The translations under genes were made by a program, and so were the position numbers. From assembly GCA_025454095.1 (NCBI GenBank), contig JALOPC010000061.1, forward strand, positions 1 to 7,663: DNA of 7,663 nucleotides. Direction: 5' to 3'. The DNA comes from Syntrophales bacterium (GTDB taxonomy: Bacteria > Desulfobacterota > Syntrophia > Syntrophales > UBA2192). Shown in pieces: positions 1-4,833 of this stretch; the first letter of the stretch is position 1; each line of letters opens with the position of its first letter. The notes under the pieces were generated by a model. The model saw nothing but the letters and a program-made list of their open reading frames with translations. It was not told the DNA's origin and did no database searches.

Positions 1-527
1 GAGAACACAACGAGCAGGTAACGAGACATCGTGGGCCGTCCCGCATACCAGGCGTGCAGGCCCAGGGTGAGGATCCAGAAGAAGCCGCTGAGGACGTCCT
101 TGCGCTCCGCGACCCAGGCCACCGATTCAACATGAAGGGGGTGTATCGCAAAGAGAGCGGCAACGAGAGCACTGGCCCAGAGGGAATGCGTCATGGCCGA
201 TAAAACAAGAAACAGAAGAACCGAACTCGCCGTGTGGATCAACGCGTTGGTCCGGTGATGGCCCCCGGCATCCAGCCCGTAGGCCTCGACATCGGCCATG
301 TGGGAGACCCAGGTCAGGGGGTGCCAGTTTCCGCCGTGAAAGGTCGTGCAGGTCCACAGGAGGCCTTCTCTCGACAGTCCGTCCCGGATATGGCGGTTCT
401 CCTTCACGAAGACGTCATCGTCGAAATTGACAAAGTCGAAAGACTGGACCGGCCAATAGAGGGCGATCGTCACCGCCGCCAGTAGAAAAGCGCCGAGCAG
501 CAGCCGGCGCAGGCGGGAATCTCTCAT
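1..527 (-). CDS. TMTC-like multi-spanning membrane protein, probable GT-C glycosyltransferase (5' part only)
   Basis: Reading the minus strand from the ATG at 525-527 gives 175 residues with no stop, running off the left edge. The start is a basic N-terminus followed by a membrane segment (about residues 8-25). After it come the acidic loop motif NFDDDVFV (34-41), NWHPLTWVSHM (67-77), a second hydrophobic segment (about 98-112), a third (118-130) leading into HPLHVESVAWVAERKDVLS (129-147), and a fourth (148-162). These are signature stretches of the large bacterial proteins resembling eukaryotic TMTC O-mannosyltransferases, usually followed by more membrane helices and C-terminal TPRs. The acidic first loop is typical of GT-C enzymes using lipid-linked sugars. 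The substrate is unknown; the pilin gene just upstream makes pilin glycosylation a hypothesis only. The start is uncertain: an in-frame ATG at 554 has a GGTGA ribosome site 7 nt ahead, and another in-frame ATG lies at 614. Family assignment is confident; function is inferred. Confidence 0.8.
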   Translation of the reverse strand, partial: MRDSRLRRLLLGAFLLAAVTIALYWPVQSFDFVNFDDDVFVKENRHIRDGLSREGLLWTCTTFHGGNWHPLTWVSHMADVEAYGLDAGGHHRTNALIHTASSVLLFLVLSAMTHSLWASALVAALFAIHPLHVESVAWVAERKDVLSGFFWILTLGLHAWYAGRPTMSRYLLVVF

Positions 528-620
528 TCTGTGGAAGAAGACTGAAGACGGCATTCTGTTGTCACCACAGCCCGAAATCGAACCATGAAGGAAAGGGATC
601 AGATCCTTTGTCATGTAAGC

Positions 621-643
621 AAAAACCGGGCCCGGCGGCCCGG
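621..643 (-). terminator. Second GC-rich hairpin with T run, candidate tandem terminator
   Basis: On the minus strand a CCGGGC/GCCCGG stem (626-631 with 638-643, 6-nt loop) is followed at once by TTTTT (625-621). It lies about 40 bp beyond the main pilA terminator and just ahead of the TMTC-like gene. It may be a back-up terminator. The T run is short and the stem is short but entirely G:C. Confidence 0.4.
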
Positions 644-683
644 CCGCAGCAACGATCTTCTGCGCCATGCACAGCGGGGAAAC

Positions 684-719
684 AAAAAAAGCCGGGTGAA
701 AGGAATCCTTTCACCCGGC
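684..719 (-). terminator. Rho-independent terminator of pilA
   Basis: A perfect 13-bp inverted repeat (691-703 with 707-719; arm GCCGGGTGAAAGG) with a 3-nt loop is followed on the minus strand by seven T residues (690-684). It starts 27 bp after the pilin stop codon. It should end pilA transcription and separate it from the downstream membrane protein gene. Confidence 0.9.
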
Positions 720-746
720 CTGCGAGGTTGAGAATTCTAGACTCGG

Positions 747-1118
747 TTACGGGGTGATCACGCCCGATGCATTGATCGAGTAGGTCTTGTCGCCGCTGCC
801 GTGGCTCGCCGTCAGGATGAGACCGCCCATCGTGCCGTTGGATACCGTCAGGGTGACTCCCGAGCTTGCCACGTACCCGCCCTGGGCCAGCTCCGTGGTG
901 GAAACCGTTACGGTCGGTCGGTCGCTGAAGTAGGCCTGTGCTGCCGTGTAGGCGTTCTTGACGTCTGCGCGGGCCGCGGTGTTGTAACCCCTGATCCTGT
1001 AGGACGTGAACTGCGGGATTGCGATTGCCGCCAGGATGGCGATGATGGCCACGACGATCATGAGCTCGATCAGCGTGAAACCCTTCTTGCCTCTCTTCTT
1101 CGCGAAATAACTGATCAT
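747..1118 (-). CDS. pilA: Type IV major pilin (prepilin), Geobacter/Syntrophus-like
   Basis: The product is a 123-residue prepilin: a short basic leader (MISYFAKKRGKKG, 13 residues), then FTLIELMIVVAIIAILAAIA. Cleavage and N-methylation by the prepilin peptidase PilD is expected between G13 and F14, with the conserved Glu at mature position 5. The mature protein is 110 residues: the N-terminal helix that packs the pilus core, then a small S/T/G-rich C-terminal domain with no cysteine, so no Pseudomonas-type disulfide loop. The stretch IPQFTSYRIRGYNTAA closely resembles Geobacter PilA. Mature positions F1, F24, Y27, Y32 and F51 are aromatic as in Geobacter PilA, plus Y44, Y50, Y69 and Y100. 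Geobacter PilA is much shorter (about 61 residues mature), so this is a full-length pilin. The start is fixed by AGGAGG 5 nt upstream; a longer frame from 1262 would begin inside the sigma-54 promoter. Regulation is probably by PilS/PilR. Confidence 0.95.
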   Translation of the reverse strand: MISYFAKKRGKKGFTLIELMIVVAIIAILAAIAIPQFTSYRIRGYNTAARADVKNAYTAAQAYFSDRPTVTVSTTELAQGGYVASSGVTLTVSNGTMGGLILTASHGSGDKTYSINASGVITP

Positions 1119-1240
1119 GATAACCTCCTGTTCGATTTTCTTTTGTATATGTTCTACGTTCTTTATCGTCTTCTCGATGGATTCCTTTAGAACCGACTGC
1201 TTTTTTTCTTTGACCTCCTTTTCCCGGTTTTCAGTGTCTG
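1119..1240 (-). other. Purine-rich pilA 5' leader with a second Shine-Dalgarno sequence
   Basis: From the predicted sigma-54 transcription start (about 1240) to the pilA ATG lie about 122 nt, strikingly rich in A and G on the transcript strand. At 1211-1222 it holds AAAAGGAGGTCA, an almost perfect match to the 16S anti-Shine-Dalgarno sequence, about 95 nt before the real start. No ATG, GTG or TTG follows it at a usable distance. The frame of pilA stays open through the whole leader but has no normal start codon there. It may be a ribosome standby site or an mRNA-stabilising element; this is inference. Confidence 0.5.
1124..1129 (-). promoter_or_regulatory. Ribosome binding site of pilA
   Basis: On the minus strand a perfect AGGAGG sits 5 nt ahead of the ATG at 1118. 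It decides the start against the longer in-frame ATG at 1262, and it places the leader-peptide cleavage site 13 residues in, as expected for a type IVa prepilin. Confidence 0.9.
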
Positions 1241-1250
1241 ACCACCAATG

Positions 1251-1266
1251 AGCAATTCGCATGCCA
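1251..1266 (-). promoter_or_regulatory. Sigma-54 (-24/-12) promoter of pilA
   Basis: On the minus strand TGGCATGCGAATTGCT matches the RpoN consensus TGGCAC-N5-TTGCT closely: GG at 1265-1264 and GC at 1253-1252, separated by exactly 10 nt. The predicted start of transcription is near 1240. The adjacent gene encodes a sigma-54-dependent activator of the PilR type, and pilA is RpoN/PilR dependent in Pseudomonas and Geobacter, which supports the call. Confidence 0.88.
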
Positions 1267-1301
1267 CGCGATCGGGTTTCCCGGGATTCAGATTTTGTTC
1301 A

Positions 1302-1315
1302 ATGATCCATGATCC
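1302..1315. repeat. Tandem 7-bp direct repeat upstream of the pilA promoter
   Basis: ATGATCC occurs twice head to tail, at about -62 to -75 relative to the predicted pilA transcription start and inside a locally AT-rich stretch (about 1286-1335). It lies between the possible upstream activator site and the promoter, where a looping or regulatory protein could bind. It could also be chance. Confidence 0.3.
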
Positions 1316-1332
1316 TTACGATACATCCGTTC

Positions 1333-1363
1333 TTTTTCCCGCCGTGCCGCCGGGAGGGAAAAA
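1333..1363. other. Inverted repeat downstream of pilR
   Basis: TTTTTCCC (1333-1340) pairs with GGGAAAAA (1356-1363), and an overlapping TCCCG/CGGGA pairing (1337-1341 with 1351-1355) is also possible. No T run follows the stem on the minus strand, so it does not look like an intrinsic terminator for pilR. It could be an mRNA 3' structure or part of the pilA upstream control region. Confidence 0.35.
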
Positions 1364-1380
1364 GTGATGATTCTCATCAC
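1364..1380. promoter_or_regulatory. Perfect inverted repeat, candidate PilR upstream activator site
   Basis: GTGATGA-TTC-TCATCAC is a perfect 7-bp inverted repeat with a 3-bp spacer. It is centred about 132 bp upstream of the predicted pilA start and 16 bp past the pilR stop codon. Bacterial enhancer-binding proteins of the PilR class act as dimers or oligomers through Fis-type helix-turn-helix domains on dyad sites about 80-150 bp upstream of sigma-54 promoters, so position and symmetry fit. No PilR consensus match is claimed. Confidence 0.45.
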
Positions 1381-1396
1381 CTCCTGCCGCGGCGCA

Positions 1397-2791
1397 TCAC
1401 TTGCCTTCCCCGTCCCCGTTTTCCATGTTCAGTTTCTCGAGCCGGTGCCGCAGGCTCGGGAAACTCACGCCGAGAAGCGACGCCGCTTTCGTCTTGGAGC
1501 CTTTCGCTTTGTCGAGGGCCTTGCGGATGATCTCCCGCTCGAACCGCTCCAGCTCCCGGTTCAGATCGACCCCGTCTTCGGGAAACTCTCCCGGGTACCC
1601 GGGAGAGGCGGCGGCTCCTTTCGCCTCTTCGGCGATGACCAGATTCTCGGGCAGAATGATGCTCGAGCTCTCCAGGGCGACGCTTCGCTCGATGATGTTC
1701 TCCAGCTCTCGGATATTACCCGGGAAGGGGTAGCGCAGGAGCAGCTCCAGGGCATACGCGGAGATCCGCTTCACCTCCTTGCCGAATTCCCTCGTGTATT
1801 TCTCGATGAAGTACTGGACGAGAAGCGGGATGTCCTCTCTGCGCTTGCGCAGCGGCGGGATGTGGATCGGGATCACGTTGAGCCGGAAGTACAGATCCTC
1901 GCGGAATTCGCCCCGCCTGACCTGGTCGTGCAGGTCCTGGTTCGTGGCGGAGATGATCCTCACGTCGACCTTGATGTCCTCCGAGCCGCCGATGCGGCGG
2001 ACGGTCTTCTCCTGGACGACCCGAAGCAGCTTGACCTGCAGGATAACGGGCAGCTCGGCGATCTCGTCGAGGAAGATCGTCCCGCCCCGGGCAACCTCGA
2101 AGAGCCCCGCCCGGTCCGCAAAGGCACCCGTGAAGGATCCTTTCATGCACCCGAACAGTTCGCTCTCCAGGAGGTTTTCGGGAATGCCGCCGCAGTTGAT
2201 GGCCACGAAGGGTTTCGTCTTCCGGGCGCTGTTGCCGTGGATGGCCCGGGCTACCAGTTCCTTGCCTGTGCCGCTTTCCCCCAGGATGAGCACGTTGGCC
2301 GGCGTGTCGGCCACCTTGCCGATCAGGGCATAGACCTTCTGCATCTCCTTGCTTCGGCCCACCATGGTCCCGAAACAGCGGGCCCCGTCCCCTTCCAGGG
2401 GTGGAAGAGGTTTCTCCTGACGGTCTGCTTCCCGTTTTTCCAGGGCGTCTCGAACGATGCTCAGCAAATCATCTACATTGAAGTTCTTTTCCACGTAGTC
2501 ATAGGCACCCTCGCGCATGGCCGCCAGGGCCGTCTCCCCGGACGCAAAGGCCGTCAGCAGGATCACCGCCGTCCCCGGGGCCGTCTCCTTGACCCCCTTG
2601 AGCAGGTCGATCCCGTCCATGCGGGGCATCTTCAGGTCCGTGATGACCAGATCGAACTTCTTCTTTCGGATGATGTCCAGCGCCGCCGCCCCGTCGTCTG
2701 CCGTGGTGACCTGGTACCCCTCGCGGGACAGCATGATGTCGAGAACGTCCTGAATGCCCCTGTCATCGTCGACTACGAGAATCCGCTCCAT
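1397..2791 (-). CDS. pilR: Sigma-54-dependent response regulator PilR (NtrC family)
   Basis: The 464-residue protein has the full three-domain build of an enhancer-binding protein. The receiver domain (1-120) has acidic residues D8-D10, phospho-acceptor D52, T80 and K102. The AAA+ domain (about 143-370) has Walker A GESGTGKE (171-178), the sigma-54 contact loop GSFTGA (218-223), Walker B FLDE with D242/E243, sensor-I SATN, and the arginine region [10 protein letters not shown] Fis-type helix-turn-helix ends the protein ([21 protein letters not shown]). When phosphorylated by PilS it should drive open-complex formation at the sigma-54 promoter of pilA, the next gene. GSFTGA instead of GAFTGA is usual in PilR proteins. 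The start is the ATG at 2791: AAGAGG lies 5 nt ahead, whereas a GTG two codons upstream overlaps that ribosome site. The pilS stop codon is 9 nt upstream, so the two are probably co-transcribed and translationally coupled. Confidence 0.93.
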   Translation of the reverse strand: MERILVVDDDRGIQDVLDIMLSREGYQVTTADDGAAALDIIRKKKFDLVITDLKMPRMDGIDLLKGVKETAPGTAVILLTAFASGETALAAMREGAYDYVEKNFNVDDLLSIVRDALEKREADRQEKPLPPLEGDGARCFGTMVGRSKEMQKVYALIGKVADTPANVLILGESGTGKELVARAIHGNSARKTKPFVAINCGGIPENLLESELFGCMKGSFTGAFADRAGLFEVARGGTIFLDEIAELPVILQVKLLRVVQEKTVRRIGGSEDIKVDVRIISATNQDLHDQVRRGEFREDLYFRLNVIPIHIPPLRKRREDIPLLVQYFIEKYTREFGKEVKRISAYALELLLRYPFPGNIRELENIIERSVALESSSIILPENLVIAEEAKGAAASPGYPGEFPEDGVDLNRELERFEREIIRKALDKAKGSKTKAASLLGVSFPSLRHRLEKLNMENGDGEGK

Positions 2792-2800
2792 GCTCACCTC

Positions 2801-4549
2801 TTATCTTCTTGCTGCACCGGCAACGGCATCCTGCCGTTCGGGTTGCGCGGCATCGCGCGCGGCAGCTTCCGCATCCGGCTCGAGCCGGGGGAGCCTGACA
2901 CGGAACCGCGTGCCCCGGGAGGCATCGCTCTGCACCGACACCGCTCCCCCGTGGCTCTCCACGATTCGCCTGACGATGGCGAGCCCCAGCCCGCTGCCCC
3001 GTTCCTTGGTCGTGTAAAAAGGCTCCCAGATCTTCTCCAGTTGCGCCGTGTCGATGCCGGAGCCGGTGTCGCCGATCTCCACCCTCACGGCACGCGCCCC
3101 CCCGTTGTCTCCGTCAGGGCAGGCGGTCACGGAAAGAGTCCCCCCTTCCGGCATGGACTGGATGGCATTGATCATCAGGTTCCACAGGACCTGCCTCAAC
3201 TCGGCCGGGTCGCCCATGACCCGGAGGTCACGCCCGAGCTCTTTTCGCAGCGCCACGCGGGGATTCCACTCCGCGCCGACCGTGAGCGACTCGATGACGT
3301 CCTCCACGAGTGCGCCGACATCGGTCTCCGAGCGCGTCCCGAGGTTGGAGCGCGCCATGAGGAGGAAGTTCCGCACGAGGCTTTCCATCTGGTCCTTCGC
3401 GCGGAGGATGACCTGCATGAGCCGCTCGTCGGACGGCTCGAGCCTCAGGTCCCGCCGCAGGATCTGGATGGAGCCGCTGATGGACTGCAGCGGCGTGCGC
3501 AGTTCGTGGGCCAGCCCCGCCGCCATCTGGCCGATGAAGGCAAGCTGCTTGTTCTTTTCGCCCTCCCGCTCCATCTCCTTGAATGGGGTCAGGTCCTGGA
3601 AGATGAGAATGCTGCCGATCTTGACCCCCTGTTCGAAGAGCGCCGACTCGGAGATGCCCAGGACCATGGCCGCTCCGGACTTCTTGCGGATCACGATTTC
3701 GAAGCGTCTCCGCTGCCGTTTTCGCTCTTCGGGCCCCGCGGGGGACATGACGTCCGAGACGCCGGGGAAGATCTCTTCGACGCCGCGGTTGAAAACCTCC
3801 CCGAAGGTGAAGCCCGATATCTCCTCGGCGGCGCGGTTGAAGGAGCGGATGTGTCCCTCCAGGTTGACCGTCAGGATGCCCGTGTCGACGGATTCGATGA
3901 TACTGCGGTGCAGCAGGTCGAGGCGGTCGAAGGCCGTGGCCTTCTCCGCGAGCAGGCGTTTGGTCTTGCGCTCCTGCTCGACGACGAAGCTCGTCAGCAG
4001 GGCCATGGTGAAGAACGAGGCCACGTGGGTGCTCACCCGGGTGAGGATGTAGCCCCCGGACAGCTCGCCCTTGGGGACAATGCCCTCGTCATAGAGGAAC
4101 TGGAAGATCCCCGAGAATTCCGGGCTGACGATCAGCATGTAGCACAGGCTGCTCATCGCAGCGATCGACAGCCCCCCCCTGCGTCCCAGGATGAGGGTCG
4201 AGTAGATGACGACCAGCGAGTAGAGCACGGAATAGACGCTGTCGATTCCGCCTGTGAGCAGAACAATCCCCGTGACGAAGACCACGTCGAAGACGGACTG
4301 GCCGATGATGGTCATCGGGCGCCGGCGGGCCGACCTCGGCAGGACCAGGCAAAGGATCGAGAAGGCGTAGATGAAAAAAATCAGAGAGTAGCTGATCCAG
4401 AGGTAATCCGCCGGGAGCTTCCCGACGGCGCGGAACTGGAGGAAGACCGTCACGCCGAGGAAATAGGAGGCGACGGCGAGCCGCGAGAAAACGATCCACC
4501 GGGTGTTTCGCTCGGCCTGATCCTGTTCGAGCAGATTATTTCCCGTCAT
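2801..4549 (-). CDS. pilS: Membrane sensor histidine kinase PilS
   Basis: The 582-residue protein begins with about six membrane segments (roughly residues 19-39, 49-71, 79-100, 105-122, 127-148, 168-191), the PilS-type sensor region. A short charged linker and a PAS domain (about 212-325) follow. The kinase core has H-box AHELRTP with phospho-acceptor H348, N-box LWNLMINAIQ (N461), G1 box GDTGSG (D494), the F box EPFYTT, and G2 box GSGLGL (518-523). An Ala-rich tail of about 25 residues follows the ATPase domain. In Pseudomonas, PilS reads PilA levels in the inner membrane and controls PilR; the gene order pilS-pilR-pilA supports the same role here. ATG at 4549 is preferred although its ribosome site is weak (AAGGGA, about 13 nt upstream); an in-frame TTG at 4585 has none. 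The first gene of the pilSR unit; no strong promoter is visible ahead of it. Confidence 0.92.
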   Translation of the reverse strand: MTGNNLLEQDQAERNTRWIVFSRLAVASYFLGVTVFLQFRAVGKLPADYLWISYSLIFFIYAFSILCLVLPRSARRRPMTIIGQSVFDVVFVTGIVLLTGGIDSVYSVLYSLVVIYSTLILGRRGGLSIAAMSSLCYMLIVSPEFSGIFQFLYDEGIVPKGELSGGYILTRVSTHVASFFTMALLTSFVVEQERKTKRLLAEKATAFDRLDLLHRSIIESVDTGILTVNLEGHIRSFNRAAEEISGFTFGEVFNRGVEEIFPGVSDVMSPAGPEERKRQRRRFEIVIRKKSGAAMVLGISESALFEQGVKIGSILIFQDLTPFKEMEREGEKNKQLAFIGQMAAGLAHELRTPLQSISGSIQILRRDLRLEPSDERLMQVILRAKDQMESLVRNFLLMARSNLGTRSETDVGALVEDVIESLTVGAEWNPRVALRKELGRDLRVMGDPAELRQVLWNLMINAIQSMPEGGTLSVTACPDGDNGGARAVRVEIGDTGSGIDTAQLEKIWEPFYTTKERGSGLGLAIVRRIVESHGGAVSVQSDASRGTRFRVRLPRLEPDAEAAARDAAQPERQDAVAGAARR

Positions 4550-4611
4550 GGCGCGAATGGGTTCCCTTGACGCCCTCCCCCGCAAACCGGACAGAGGCCA
4601 TGCAGAAATAG

Positions 4612-4634
4612 GTTACACCTGTTACTTTCGTCAC
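4612..4634. repeat. Three GTYAC repeats with 9-bp period between pilS and comEC
   Basis: GTTAC (4612-4616), GTTAC (4621-4625) and GTCAC (4630-4634) are spaced exactly 9 bp apart. They sit 63-85 bp upstream of the pilS start and about 40 bp before the candidate comEC -35 box, where a shared regulator could act. With only three short units this could be chance. Confidence 0.3.
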
Positions 4635-4671
4635 ATTTCCGGCAATCTTTAGCGTTTCCTGCCTCTGCCCG

Positions 4672-4700
4672 TTGACAGAACGCCCCGATTGTGGTTTGAC
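4672..4700 (+). promoter_or_regulatory. Candidate sigma-70 promoter for comEC
   Basis: A perfect -35 hexamer TTGACA (4672-4677) is followed after 17 bp by a weak -10 TTTGAC (4695-4700) that has a TG one base upstream, as in extended -10 promoters. Transcription would begin near 4707, leaving a leader of about 127 nt before comEC. The -10 matches consensus at only 3 of 6 positions, so this is tentative. Confidence 0.4.
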
Positions 4701-4768
4701 CTCTTCCATCCGGCACGCCGACCTCCTTCCTGTCCGGCAGGGTCGATCTCCGATCCACGGCTCACGCT

Positions 4769-4792
4769 TCGCACCTTGCGAGGCCTGTGCGA
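4769..4792 (+). other. Small hairpin in the comEC leader
   Basis: TCGCAC (4769-4774) pairs with GTGCGA (4787-4792) around a 12-nt loop. It lies in the presumed untranslated leader of comEC, about 40 nt before the start codon. No known riboswitch pattern is recognised in 4707-4833, and such a stem can arise by chance in GC-rich DNA. Confidence 0.2.
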
Positions 4793-4833
4793 CCGCATCG
4801 CGGACACGCTACGTTCCGGGCAAGGTACGGCAT

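Noticed and set aside
645..672. Sigma-54-like elements (TGG...TTGCT) on the minus strand upstream of the TMTC-like gene
   Set aside because: The GG and GC elements are 14 nt apart rather than the required 10.
1119..1262. Longer pilin with 48 extra N-terminal residues from the ATG at 1262
   Set aside because: That ATG lies inside the sigma-54 promoter and upstream of the predicted transcription start, has no ribosome site, and would bury the prepilin leader.
1364..4570. Very long open frame (1068 codons) on the plus strand, antisense to pilR and pilS
   Set aside because: It mirrors the GC-rich codon use of two well-recognised minus-strand genes, has no family motifs, and its composition (Asp/Arg/Pro/Leu-rich) is typical of antisense shadow translation.
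4550..4700. Possible cyclic-di-GMP (GEMM) riboswitch ahead of pilS
   Set aside because: A GGAAACGCTAAAG stretch loosely recalls the GEMM core, but the conserved GGCAAACC and the paired stems could not be found.
4546..4758. Small cysteine-containing open frame (70 codons) on the minus strand overlapping the pilS start
   Set aside because: It has no ribosome site, spans the divergent control region, and its CxxC pairs look accidental rather than part of a known small zinc protein.
4672..4833. 54-residue N-terminal extension of ComEC from the TTG at 4672
   Set aside because: The TTG is part of a TTGACA -35-like box, the extension has no ComEC similarity by eye, and the GTG at 4834 has a ribosome site and leads straight into the first membrane helix.
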